DNA of 64,000 nucleotides from Rhodosalinus sp041365695 (GTDB taxonomy: Bacteria; Pseudomonadota; Alphaproteobacteria; Rhodobacterales; Rhodobacteraceae): NCBI RefSeq assembly GCF_041365695.1, contig NZ_JBGFSJ010000009.1:1-64000 (forward strand). Reading direction: 5' to 3'. The position numbers were made by a program, and so were the translations under genes. Below, piece after piece: positions 16,469 to 24,326 of the stretch (positions are counted from its first letter, which is position 1; every line of letters begins with the position of its first letter). The notes beneath the pieces were generated by a model. That model made no database searches. It was given only the letters and a program-made list of their open reading frames with translations, and was not told where the DNA came from.

Positions 16469-16624
16469 TCCTCGCTCCGAACTGGCGTGCACGGCCGTGG
16501 CGCGCCGGGATGATCTACCCTTTGTCGCAGGAAATCTGGTATCGTGGACTGATCTGAAGCAGCCGCCGTGCGAGAAAAATCCGGTAGTTTCCCCACCGGG
16601 ATTGCCAGCAGCGCGAGGGGGCGC

Positions 16625-17359
16625 ATGACCATCGCAGCGAAAAGCCCGCTCACCCGCAAGCTCTCGGCCTTCGTCGCCCTGTCGGAGGTCGAGCTTGCCG
16701 TGCTAGAGCGGCTGCACCAGCGCCGCCGGACCTTCGCCGCCGGGCGGGACATGGTGCATCAGGGGCAGTCCGGGCAGGCGGCCTTCATCCTCTCGGCGGG
16801 GTGGGTCTGCTCTTACAAGGTCCAGGCCGACGGGACGCGCCAGATCGTCGATTTTCAGATCCCCGGAGATTTTCTCGGGTTGCGCAGCGTTCTCCTGCGC
16901 ACCTCGGACCACAGCTTCGAGCCCGTCGGGGACATCGAGGCTGCCGAAGTGCTGGCGAGCGACCTTCTCGAAGCGCTCGCCGAGACGCCGCGCCTGGCGA
17001 CGGCCATCCTCTGGGCGGCCTCACGGGACGAGGCGATGGTGGTCGAGCATCTCGTCAGCATCGGGCGGCGCGACGCGGACGCCCGCATGGCGCATTTCCT
17101 GCTGGAACTGGGGTCGCGGCTGGCTCTCGTGGGTCTCGGCGACAGGACCGGCTTCGTCTGCCCGTTGACGCAATATCATCTGGCCGATGCGCTGGGGCTG
17201 AGCGCGGTCCATGTGAACCGCGTGTTGCGGCAGCTTCGTGAGCGCGGCCTCGTGACCTTTCGCGACGGCCATGTGACCGTCCACGACACTGGCGGACTGG
17301 TGAACCTCGCCGATTTCGATTCCGCGTACCTGGACCAGACGGGCCCCCTGCTCAAATGA
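16625..17359 (+). CDS. Crp/Fnr-family transcriptional regulator
   Basis: The product (244 aa from the ATG at 16625; an in-frame start at 16568 lacks support) has an N-terminal cyclic-nucleotide-binding-type beta-barrel (residues ~20-125, with QGQSGQAAFILSAGWVCSYK and IVDFQIPGDFLGLRS). A long dimer helix follows, then a C-terminal winged helix with LTQYHLADALGLSAVHVNRV as the recognition helix region. There is no N-terminal Cys cluster, so it is not an oxygen-sensing [4Fe-4S] FNR. It probably controls neighbouring stress genes; the signal is unknown. Such regulators are frequent in Rhizobiales and Rhodobacterales stress islands. Confidence 0.88.
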   Translation: MTIAAKSPLTRKLSAFVALSEVELAVLERLHQRRRTFAAGRDMVHQGQSGQAAFILSAGWVCSYKVQADGTRQIVDFQIPGDFLGLRSVLLRTSDHSFEPVGDIEAAEVLASDLLEALAETPRLATAILWAASRDEAMVVEHLVSIGRRDADARMAHFLLELGSRLALVGLGDRTGFVCPLTQYHLADALGLSAVHVNRVLRQLRERGLVTFRDGHVTVHDTGGLVNLADFDSAYLDQTGPLLK

Positions 17360-17362
17360 GAA

Positions 17363-17393
17363 GGGCCGCCCTCCGCAATGCGGCGGGCGGCCC
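17363..17393. terminator. Possible bidirectional terminator hairpin
   Basis: GGGCCGCCC pairs with GGGCGGCCC around an inner TCCGC/GCGG stem, between the convergent Crp/Fnr and 62-aa genes. No T-run follows, so intrinsic termination is uncertain. Confidence 0.4.
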
Positions 17394-17417
17394 GGCGATC
17401 GTGTCAGACAACCGGGG

Positions 17418-17606
17418 TCACCCGAGCGCGTGGCTCGCCGCGTCGAGTTCCTTGTTCGTCTCGGCGTCGTCCTTCGCCGTGTGGGCCTTCTCGGCGGCTT
17501 GGTAGTGCTTGAGCGCAGCGTCCTTCTTGGGGCCGGAGGGCGCCTTGTCCCAGGCGGCCTTGACGGATTTCATCTTGTCGGCGGTCGCGGTCTGTTCGGG
17601 GGTCAT
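17418..17606 (-). CDS. Small Lys/Ala-rich conserved protein of unknown function
   Basis: Sixty-two residues (MTPEQTATADKMKSVKAAWD, then AALKHYQAAEKAHTAKDDAE), almost entirely predicted helix, soluble and highly charged. AAGGAC lies eight bases before the ATG at 17606. No known motif is recognised. A copy of the 14-bp CTARCCTGCGTCAG motif lies 162 bases upstream in the same orientation, suggesting shared control with two other genes of the island. Confidence 0.65.
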   Translation of the reverse strand: MTPEQTATADKMKSVKAAWDKAPSGPKKDAALKHYQAAEKAHTAKDDAETNKELDAASHALG

Positions 17607-17767
17607 GAGCGTTGTCCTTTCATGGACCGTCCGAGTGCAGGTCGCGTACAAGCGGACAGATCTCATCGAAGACCTGCCCGCCTTGTGCGTAACGAAACCA
17701 CTCGAACACAGGCCCGCCAACATTTGGCGGGCTGCGTTCTTGTAATCGACGCTTCCACGCCGCCGCA

Positions 17768-17781
17768 CTGACGCAGGTTAG
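17768..17781 (-). promoter_or_regulatory. Conserved 14-bp upstream motif, copy 1
   Basis: CTAACCTGCGTCAG on the minus strand, pointing toward the 17418-17606 gene. The 320-base gap 17607-17926 otherwise contains only a perfect hairpin (CCCGCCAA/TTGGCGGG, 17713-17731). Two further copies of the motif lie at 19822 and 23508. Confidence 0.5.
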
Positions 17782-17926
17782 CTTCGACACTCGCGACCCA
17801 CGTGGCTGATCTACGTAAGTGCAGCCGCACGCGAATCTGCAGTATTCAATCGTGTCAGGGTTATCCGCCGCGCGACAGCGGTCGTGTGACCAGGCAATGG
17901 GCAGAAAAGCATCAAGGGATCTCAGC

Positions 17927-18139
17927 ATGACACTGCCAAGCATCATCGGCGCCGTTGCCCTCGTGGTCGGCGTCGCTCTGCTCTTCTTCGCATGGAGGGC
18001 ATCGAACGCGCCGGTCGAGCAGATGTCGGAGGCTCTGACCGGTCGCTTCACCGGCAATACGATGTGGTATCTGATCGGCGGCGTGATCGGCGTCGTGGCC
18101 GGCGGCGGACTGCTGCTGCGCGGCTTTGCCGGCGTCTGA
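17927..18139 (+). CDS. DUF3185-type small membrane protein
   Basis: Seventy residues with two transmembrane helices (IIGAVALVVGVALLFFAW and MWYLIGGVIGVVAGGGLLL) joined by a periplasmic or cytoplasmic loop (NAPVEQMSEALTGRFTGNTM). Loop and spacing match the DUF3185 family of small envelope proteins of unknown function. AAGGGA lies ten bases before the ATG. It is followed by another tiny membrane protein, together forming a probable two-gene unit. Confidence 0.75.
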   Translation: MTLPSIIGAVALVVGVALLFFAWRASNAPVEQMSEALTGRFTGNTMWYLIGGVIGVVAGGGLLLRGFAGV

Positions 18140-18236
18140 CCCGAGTTGCGGCGCCCGGGAAGAGGTCCGGGCCGCCGACCCACGGCGCCGGGCCGCTGGC
18201 GGCCCGGCATGATCCACTCACAGGGAGTCCTACTCA

Positions 18237-18428
18237 ATGTCTCTTGTCAATCTGGTCATCACACTTGTCGTCGTCGGCGTCGGGCTGTGGGCTATCAACA
18301 CCTATGTCCCGATGGACCGCAGGATAAAGCAGATCCTGAACGTGGCGGTGGTGATCCTGGTCGTCCTCTGGCTGCTGCGCGGCTTCGGGGTTCTTGGCGG
18401 TGTCGGCGAAATCGGCTTCAGTGGCTGA
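18237..18428 (+). CDS. Thivi_2564-type small membrane protein
   Basis: Sixty-three residues: two transmembrane helices (NLVITLVVVGVGLWAI and LNVAVVILVVLWLLRGFGVL) around the conserved loop NTYVPMDRRIKQI. This is the pattern of the Thivi_2564 family of small inner-membrane proteins, whose function is unknown. AGGGAG lies about nine bases upstream of the ATG. It lies 97 bases after the DUF3185 gene on the same strand. Confidence 0.75.
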   Translation: MSLVNLVITLVVVGVGLWAINTYVPMDRRIKQILNVAVVILVVLWLLRGFGVLGGVGEIGFSG

Positions 18429-18830
18429 GGCCGTCCCTGCCGTCGCTGCTGGCCCTGTCAGTGGCGATGACGCCGCCATTCTCGGCGAGGGCCCGGCACC
18501 GGATCGTCCTAGCCGCAAACGATGCATCCGTGGACATCCTCCCGGCGGTCATCCGACTGGATGAGGCCGGCTCAAGATTGCCGGGGGCAACAGTATGCCC
18601 GAAAACTGGCAACCATCTTCCGGCGCCCCGAATGGTGCAGGACGCCATGTCGGTGGGCGTCTTGACGGCACTGCCGCGCTGATCGGCCGGGCCCGCCGAA
18701 GCGATACAGGCGATTCCCTGGCGAAGCCATAGGCTGGCTAGCAGCATCGATCCGAGCCGGGGCGAGGCGCCCCGCGGCAGCATCGCGCGGATCCCTCACC
18801 ATCCCGATCTCACTGCGGGCGCTGCCTGGC
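18429..18830. other. Gene-poor stretch
   Basis: These 402 bases carry no ORF with recognisable similarity. Overlapping frames on both strands lack ribosome sites and have irregular codon use. It may be the scar of an older gene. Confidence 0.35.
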
Positions 18831-19220
18831 CTATCGTGCCGGCGTCTGCTGGTGGGTCAGGCGCAGCCACTTGCCGTCGTCCCTCAGATAGGTCGAGGTG
18901 CAGACCGCCTTGCGGATGGGCTCGCCCGCCCGCTCGGCGGAGACGCGGTAGGCGAGAGCGGCGATCTCGCCCTCGCGCGTGAGGTAGCGCTCGCTCATCT
19001 CGACGGAGCGCCACCGCTGGGCGACGTCCTTCTCGCGCCAGATCGCATCGCCCTGAAGGATGCCGGCAGGATAGGGAAAGACGAAGACCGCGCCCCGCGC
19101 TGTCATCCGGCGCGCGCTGTCCGCACCGCCGGTCCAGAACCGTTCCTCGAGATCCCAGAGGGTAGCGGAATCCTCCGGCGCAGACCCTCCGGCGGGCGGG
19201 GCCGGTATTGCGGGCTTCAT
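18831..19220 (-). CDS. DUF4440 / SnoaL-like (NTF2-fold) protein
   Basis: The 129-residue product has the cone-shaped NTF2/SnoaL pattern: an N-terminal helix LWDLEERFWTGGADSARRMT, the strand FVFPYPAGILQGDAIW, and a C-terminal beta-sheet (REGEIAALAYRVSAERA, KAVCTSTYLRDDGKWLRLTH). Proteins of this kind bind small hydrophobic ligands or are simple hydrolase-like stress proteins; the role here is unknown. The ATG at 19220 overlaps the stop of the upstream gene (ATGA), so the two are coupled. Confidence 0.75.
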   Translation of the reverse strand: MKPAIPAPPAGGSAPEDSATLWDLEERFWTGGADSARRMTARGAVFVFPYPAGILQGDAIWREKDVAQRWRSVEMSERYLTREGEIAALAYRVSAERAGEPIRKAVCTSTYLRDDGKWLRLTHQQTPAR

Positions 19221-19637
19221 TCGCCTGTCCCCGACCCGCCGCCGAAGATCATCTGCGCCGCGAGAAGAAGCACGGCAACGATCGCCCAGACCAGACCCGG
19301 CGCGAGCGGAGCCCCTTGTGCCGATGCGGGACCGGCCCTGCCGGGACGCGCCGAGCGGTCGGGAAGAAGACGGGCCAGTTCCCGCCCCACCGGGCCATGC
19401 GCCTGTCCGAGCGCCGGCACGTCGCGCACGCGCGACAGCAGCGCGCCGAAACGGGTCGCCGCTGCCTCCCGGCCAAGCGCCGCGAGGTTTGCCGCCTCCG
19501 CCCAGGGGTCGAGGTTCAATCGCGCAAGTGCCGAGAGAACCGTAACCGGGCTTCCGCGGGGGTCCTCGCCGACGAACGCGTAAAGGAAAGGCTCGAGTTC
19601 GGGGGGGGTGGGGGTTGAGAACAAATGATTTGGACAT
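19217..19637 (-). pseudogene. Conserved hypothetical with C-terminal membrane helix, apparent frameshift near its start
   Basis: The main frame encodes PPELEPFLYAFVGEDPRGSP, VLSALARLNLDPWAEAANLA and a C-terminal transmembrane segment (GLVWAIVAVLLLAAQMIFGG), a tail-anchored arrangement seen in alphaproteobacterial hypotheticals. The best start (ATG at 19637, MSKSFVLNPHPP, with GGAG ten bases upstream) is one frame away. The two frames meet at a run of eight G (19601-19608, plus strand), where one base fewer would join them. Either the gene is mutated, phase-variable, or the tract is a sequencing error. If translation starts elsewhere in frame, no ribosome site is evident. Confidence 0.55.
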
Positions 19638-19821
19638 CGTGATCGTGCTCCTCGATGGAAGGGGGGCGGCCGGCTCGCCGTTTGCGGCATGACGAACGCA
19701 GACACCTTCGTGCAGCCATTTCAGCCATTCTACGCACGCGTCGGCCCACGCGCCCTTACACAGGTCAGCCCGGCCGTTCGCCACCCCCGCGCGCCGACGC
19801 AGAGCGCGCGCTGGCCCCGGA

Positions 19822-19835
19822 CTAACCTGCGTCAG
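19822..19835 (+). promoter_or_regulatory. Conserved 14-bp upstream motif, copy 2
   Basis: CTAACCTGCGTCAG, 116 bases before the 19952 gene and pointing toward it. It is identical to copy 1. The surrounding 314-base gap 19638-19951 has no credible gene. Confidence 0.5.
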
Positions 19836-19951
19836 CACCCGTCGAGCGGCTCTCGCCTACAAGAGGCCAACCGTTCGACCGTCCCGGCGCCGCAATGGCG
19901 TCCCGGTAATGGCGATGGACAACGGCTCTGCCAACATCCTGGAGGCCCCGC

Positions 19952-20266
19952 ATGACCACGCGCTCGACCCGATCGACAGTCACCTTCTCCGCCCCGTTCG
20001 CCCTCTCGGGTTACCCGGATGAACTGCCCGCTGGCACCTACGAGGTCGTCGTCGAGGAAGAACTCCTGCAGGGGCTCAGCTTCGAGGGCTGGAGACGCAC
20101 GGCGACCTACCTGACAGTGCGCGGCAGCGGCAGCCATGCCGGACGCAGCGTGTCGCACGCGATCTCGCACAGCGACCTCGAGGAGGCGCTGCGACGGGAC
20201 GCGGCCACCACCGAGACAAACACTCACAGCGAAGCGGCGCTTTCCCCGCAGGAGGATAGAACATGA
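19952..20266 (+). CDS. Conserved hypothetical, paralogue of 26316-26849
   Basis: This 104-residue protein begins with an extended beta pattern: STVTFSAPFALSGYPDELPA, GTYEVVVEEELLQGLSFEG, then RRTATYLTVRGSG. The block TFSxPFxLxGYxxxLPAGxYEVxxEEEL recurs in the 26316 product, so the island carries two members of one uncharacterised family. The first gene of a pair, it overlaps the next gene by four bases. The ATG is preceded by GGAGG nine bases upstream. The function is unknown; the predicted beta-sandwich hints at binding rather than catalysis. Confidence 0.65.
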   Translation: MTTRSTRSTVTFSAPFALSGYPDELPAGTYEVVVEEELLQGLSFEGWRRTATYLTVRGSGSHAGRSVSHAISHSDLEEALRRDAATTETNTHSEAALSPQEDRT

Positions 20267-20607
20267 ACACTCCCGAATGGCTCAAGCCCGGCATCTACGG
20301 TGCCGTGATCGGCGCTGTCTTCGTCGGCGTTGTCGGATTTACATGGGGCGGCTGGGTGACCGGTGGCACCTCGAACGACAGGGCGATGGCGATGTCCCGA
20401 GACGATGTCGTCGCTTCCATGGTGCCGGTCTGCCTCGACATGGCGCGCTCCGATCCGGCACGGGCGGACAAGATGGAAGCGATCCGTGCTGCCTCGACCT
20501 ACCAGCGGCGCGACGCGCTCATGACAGCCGGCTGGGCGACCATGCCGGGAACCGATGCCCCGGACCGGGATATCGCGCAAGCCTGCCTGAAGGAACTCGA
20601 CCTCTGA
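20263..20607 (+). CDS. Membrane-anchored hypothetical protein
   Basis: The 114-residue product has one N-terminal transmembrane helix (IYGAVIGAVFVGVVGFTWGG, residues 12-31) and an exposed domain with two cysteines (VPVCLDMARSDPARADKM and DIAQACLKELDL) that could form a disulfide if periplasmic. Its ATG overlaps the previous stop (ATGA), so it is co-translated with the beta-rich protein upstream. I do not recognise a family with a known role. Confidence 0.6.
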   Translation: MNTPEWLKPGIYGAVIGAVFVGVVGFTWGGWVTGGTSNDRAMAMSRDDVVASMVPVCLDMARSDPARADKMEAIRAASTYQRRDALMTAGWATMPGTDAPDRDIAQACLKELDL

Positions 20608-20712
20608 GGGCATGCTGGTCAGAGCCGACCGAGTGATGGCGCAAAACGCGTCACGCCGTGAAACGCGCGCGACACACAAACCAAACGCAAAAACCCAAGC
20701 GAGGACCTTTCA

Positions 20713-21780
20713 ATGCCGTCTGATGAGAATGGATCTGGAGACCGTGGACCATGGAAAAACAGGCAGACCCGCGCGCCTCCCGAGGTTGACGCAATTCTTC
20801 GAAAGGCCCGGGATCGGCTGCACGGTATCTTGCCGGACGGCCCGCCGCCGGTGAGGCGTCTGGCGATCGGGGCCGCCATCGCGCTTGCGGCAGTCGCGGC
20901 CTGGTCCTCCTGGTACACGGTTCCCAGCGACTCGGTCGCGATCGTCCAGCGGTTCGGAAAGTACTCGGCCGAGATCCCGCCGGGGCTGCATTTCAAGATC
21001 CCGTTCGGGGTCGACGCGACAACGCTGGTGCCGGTCAAGCGCCAGCTGAAACAGGAGTTCGGCTTCACGACGCCGGGCGCTACGGACCCCTATCAGAGCC
21101 CGACCGACGGCCGCCGCGAGACCGAGATGGTGACCGGAGACCTCAACGCGGCGCTTGTGGAGTGGGTGGTGCAGTATCGCATTCCCGAACCGCGCAAGTT
21201 CCTTTTCGAGGTGCGCGAGCCGAGCGCGACCCTGCGCTACGTGTCGGAATCCGTCATGCGCGAGGTCGTGGGGGACCGCACTGTCGACGAGGTGATCACC
21301 GTCGGACGCCAGGAGATCGAAAGCGAGGCGCTTCTGAAGATGCAGGCGCTTACAACCAAATACGCCATGGGCATCAGTATCGACCAGGTGCAGCTCAAGA
21401 ACATCAATCCGCCTCAGCCCGTCCAGGCATCGTTCAATGAGGTCAACCAGGCACAGCAGGAAAAGGAGCGGATCATCAACGAGGCCCGCCGCGAATACAA
21501 CCGGGTCATTCCTCTGGCCGAGGGCGAAAAGGACCAGCGCATCCGCGAAGCCGACGGGTACCGCCTGAGGCGGATCAACGAGGCTGAGGGCGACGCCGCC
21601 CGCTTCACGGCGCTTCTGACGGAATATCGTCAGGCTCCCGAAGTGACGCGGCGCCGGATCTACATCGAAACCCTGCAGGATGTTCTGCCGGGCATCGGTT
21701 CCAAGATCATCGTCGACGGGTCCACGGCAAGCATCCTGCCGCTGTTGAACCTTAATCGACGAACAGGAGAGACCCCGTGA
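20713..21780 (+). CDS. hflK: HflK-like SPFH-domain membrane protein
   Basis: The protein (355 aa) has a Pro/charged N-terminus, one transmembrane helix (LAIGAAIALAAVAAWSSWYT, ~49-68), then the SPFH/band-7 domain (VPSDSVAIVQRFGKYSAEIP, GLHFKIPFGVDATTLVPVKR, EFGF) and a long Glu/Arg-rich coiled coil (NQAQQEKERIINEARREYNR). HflK with HflC forms a membrane cage around the FtsH protease and modulates turnover of membrane proteins. The gene overlaps hflC by four bases. Because it lies in an accessory stress island rather than next to hfq/hflX or degP, it is likely a second, specialised hflKC pair. No ftsH is nearby. Confidence 0.85.
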   Translation: MPSDENGSGDRGPWKNRQTRAPPEVDAILRKARDRLHGILPDGPPPVRRLAIGAAIALAAVAAWSSWYTVPSDSVAIVQRFGKYSAEIPPGLHFKIPFGVDATTLVPVKRQLKQEFGFTTPGATDPYQSPTDGRRETEMVTGDLNAALVEWVVQYRIPEPRKFLFEVREPSATLRYVSESVMREVVGDRTVDEVITVGRQEIESEALLKMQALTTKYAMGISIDQVQLKNINPPQPVQASFNEVNQAQQEKERIINEARREYNRVIPLAEGEKDQRIREADGYRLRRINEAEGDAARFTALLTEYRQAPEVTRRRIYIETLQDVLPGIGSKIIVDGSTASILPLLNLNRRTGETP

Positions 21781-22865
21781 AGACCATTTCGTTCATTGCC
21801 GCGGGGATCGCCCTGGCCGGCGTCGTCACGGCGTCCTCCGCCGTCTATACGATCGGCGAAGTGGAGCAGGCCATCATCACCCAGTTCGGCAAGCCCGTGG
21901 GCCCGCCCATCACCGAGGCGGGGCTCAAGGTGAAATTGCCCTTCGTTCAGGAGGTCAACCGGATCGATCGCCGGGTCCTGGAGTGGGATGGCTCGCCGTC
22001 GGACATGCCGACCAAGGACAAGCTCTACATCTCCGTCGATCTGTTCGCGCGGTGGCAGATCACCGACCCGCTGCAATACTTCCTGCGCCTGCGCGACGAG
22101 CGCAGCGCGCAGTCGCGCCTCGACGATATCCTCGGCAGCGAGACGCGGAATGCCGTCGCGAAGCATGAACTCATCGAGATCATTCGGACGACCAAGGGGC
22201 GGACGCCACTGCGCGACAATCTTCTGACGGATCAGGAGCTTGCGCAGGATATCGGCGCGCTCGTTCCCATCACCAAGGGGCGGGCGCTGGTCGAGCAGCA
22301 GATCTTCGAGGCGGCGGCCGAGAAGGTGCGGGTCTTCGGGATCGAGCTTCTCGACATTCGTTTCAAGCGCATAAACTACAACGAGAGCGTGCGGCCCAAG
22401 ATCTATGACCGCATGATCTCGGAACGCCGACAGATCGCCGAACGCTTCCTGTCCGAAGGCAACGGCGAAGCGGCCCGTATTCAAGGCAACAGGGTGCGGG
22501 ATCTCAACAAGATCCAGTCCGAAGCCTATCGCGCCGTCGAGGAAATCCGCGGCGCCGCCGATGCAGCTGCGGCGGACATCTATGCTGGCGCTTACAATGT
22601 CGATGCCGTTTCGGTCGAATTCTTCGACTTCACCCGCACCATGCAGGCCTATGGCGACATGATTTCCGACGACACGACGCTCGTCCTGACGACAGACAGC
22701 GACCTGTTCAGATTCCTTCGCGGAATGCAGGTAGAGGCAGACCCCGTTGGCGACCCTCCCGCGGTCCCGGGCGATGGTGGTATACCGTCAACACACAAAG
22801 ACCGACCCCGGACAGAAACTGTGGCGCCGATCGTTGCCCGGACAGATGACGAACCCGGCCAGTAG
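21777..22865 (+). CDS. hflC: HflC-like SPFH-domain membrane protein
   Basis: This 362-residue partner of the HflK-like protein has an N-terminal signal anchor (ISFIAAGIALAGVVTASSAV), the SPFH domain (VEQAIITQFGKPVGPPITEA, GLKVKLPFVQEVNRIDRRV, WDGSPSDMPTKDKLYI) and a long coiled-coil region (SERRQIAERFLSEGNGEAAR). The VDLFARWQITDPLQYFLR and IEIIRTTKGR segments are typical of HflC. A poorly conserved Pro-rich tail of about 45 residues follows. It probably assembles with HflK in the inner membrane facing the periplasm. Confidence 0.85.
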   Translation: MKTISFIAAGIALAGVVTASSAVYTIGEVEQAIITQFGKPVGPPITEAGLKVKLPFVQEVNRIDRRVLEWDGSPSDMPTKDKLYISVDLFARWQITDPLQYFLRLRDERSAQSRLDDILGSETRNAVAKHELIEIIRTTKGRTPLRDNLLTDQELAQDIGALVPITKGRALVEQQIFEAAAEKVRVFGIELLDIRFKRINYNESVRPKIYDRMISERRQIAERFLSEGNGEAARIQGNRVRDLNKIQSEAYRAVEEIRGAADAAAADIYAGAYNVDAVSVEFFDFTRTMQAYGDMISDDTTLVLTTDSDLFRFLRGMQVEADPVGDPPAVPGDGGIPSTHKDRPRTETVAPIVARTDDEPGQ

Positions 22866-22888
22866 GTTCATGGCTGGAGTTCGTCATC

Positions 22889-23350
22889 ATGGGTAAGGGC
22901 CACCTCGACAGTCCATCCGTGGCGGAGACGGACAAGGCCGATGACCGACATGGAGACACCGGGGCGGGGCGCGGTGAACGGCGATTTGCTCTCGGTCTGT
23001 TCCATATGATCGAGCGGTTGTTGCTTGTGGTTATTGTGGCCATGACACTTCTCGCTGTTGTCTTCGAGATCCTGGCCATCTATCGGCTCGGAACCATTCT
23101 GCTGGCCGATATCCTCCTGATGTTTCTGTATCTGGAGGTGATTGGCATGGTGTCGGTCTACTATGCGCGGCGCAACTCCGTCTTTGTCTATCCGATATTC
23201 ATCGCCATCACCGCGGTCGGTCGTCTGGTTGTGCTGCAGGGCAAGGAAATGGCGCCGGAAAACATTCTGATCGAGGCGGCCGCAATTCTTCTCCTTTCAC
23301 TCTCTGCGCTCGTGATAATCTGGGCGATCGGCAAGCAGGGTGCACAATGA
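22889..23350 (+). CDS. psiE: PsiE-family inner membrane protein
   Basis: The product (153 aa) has a charged N-terminus of about 35 residues and four transmembrane helices: ERLLLVVIVAMTLLAVVFEI, ADILLMFLYLEVIGMVSVYY, VFVYPIFIAITAVGRLVVLQ and AAAILLLSLSALVIIWAIGK. The LFLYLEVIGMVxxYY motif matches PsiE (phosphate-starvation-inducible E) proteins. PsiE is also a member of transmissible stress-tolerance loci in other proteobacteria, where its mechanism is unknown. It follows the HflKC pair by 23 bases and may be in the same transcript. Confidence 0.82.
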   Translation: MGKGHLDSPSVAETDKADDRHGDTGAGRGERRFALGLFHMIERLLLVVIVAMTLLAVVFEILAIYRLGTILLADILLMFLYLEVIGMVSVYYARRNSVFVYPIFIAITAVGRLVVLQGKEMAPENILIEAAAILLLSLSALVIIWAIGKQGAQ

Positions 23351-23507
23351 CCTTCGATCGCATTCAAGACATGCGTCTTTTGCCATCCACCACCCTCGTG
23401 GCCAAGAGTTTCTTTCACTGAGGGCTCGAAACTATTCATGGAAGTCGGACTACCGACGCCGGTTTTTCCACATTCGATCGAGACGAGCAGGTGGGATTTT
23501 CACGGTC

Positions 23508-23521
23508 CTAGCCTGCGTCAG
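23508..23521 (+). promoter_or_regulatory. Conserved 14-bp upstream motif, copy 3
   Basis: CTAGCCTGCGTCAG, one base different from the other two copies, 126 bases before the 23648 gene and pointing toward it. The rest of the 297-base gap 23351-23647 shows no gene. Confidence 0.5.
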
Positions 23522-23647
23522 CACGCGATGTTGGCCCAACTGGTAAATGCTTCTTACGGGCTGGACGGTGATGAGGTGACGGCCTGACTGTCGTTGCTCC
23601 CACACCTGACGCGCAGGTCACCCCCGCAGAGCGAAGGAGGAACATCC

Positions 23648-24133
23648 ATGTCATCAGTCGAAAGCCTTCCCGGGATCCCCACAGAGGCAACGGATCTCGA
23701 GCGGCGCGTACTGGCCCATGAAAGGGTTCTGCAGGCGCTTATCGCCTACATGGCCCGCGCCGAGCCACGTTTCATCGACCACCTGCGAGAACGGTTCGTC
23801 GAACCGATGCGGATGGCCCGGCACGAACACGATCACCGCGAAACCGACGACTACGCGGAAGAATTCATTCGCGCCGTGATGCTCCTCGGAGACGTGCGCG
23901 CGCCCAAGGCGAAGGAGCCGGACGTGACCGACAAGCAAGCCGTGCCGCCGAAGAGCAGTGGAGGACAAGGTTCTTCCATGAACCGGCCAACGCTGCGAGG
24001 CGGGGTTCAGGTACATGAAAGAAATGGCATATGGGAGGTGAGGGTCGATGGCAGGTTTCGCGGCGACTACCACCAGAAGGAACATGCCCTTGCCGCTGCG
24101 GCCTTGCACAAGTTGTCGCCCGATGACCGGTAG
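23648..24133 (+). CDS. Two-part hypothetical protein
   Basis: The 161-residue product starts at the ATG preceded by AAGGAGG. The N-terminal half is helical and acidic (DLERRVLAHERVLQALIAYM). The C-terminal ~45 residues (GVQVHERNGIWEVRVDGRFR, then KEHALAAAALHKL) resemble the small beta-beta-alpha domain of DUF2188-like proteins, which recur in stress loci. The link between the halves is Lys/Ser/Gly-rich. The function is unknown. It follows the third copy of the 14-bp motif. Confidence 0.6.
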   Translation: MSSVESLPGIPTEATDLERRVLAHERVLQALIAYMARAEPRFIDHLRERFVEPMRMARHEHDHRETDDYAEEFIRAVMLLGDVRAPKAKEPDVTDKQAVPPKSSGGQGSSMNRPTLRGGVQVHERNGIWEVRVDGRFRGDYHQKEHALAAAALHKLSPDDR

Positions 24134-24326
24134 CACTCATCCGACAGTTCCGCAGGACTTCTCGATCCAGGTGGCCGAGAACGAAGGCATGCCGTCGAAA
24201 CCGAATTTCACGGCCCCCTCACCACCGTCCGCGCGCACCCGACGTTTGTCCGGAACGCTCACGCTTGGGCTATCGAAGACAAGCGGGGCAACCGACGGAC
24301 TCTGGTCCGCTAAGGAGGGAGCGCCG

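Noticed and set aside
18429..18830. Several 60-180 codon open frames
   Set aside because: They lack ribosome sites, have mixed codon use and no recognisable motifs.
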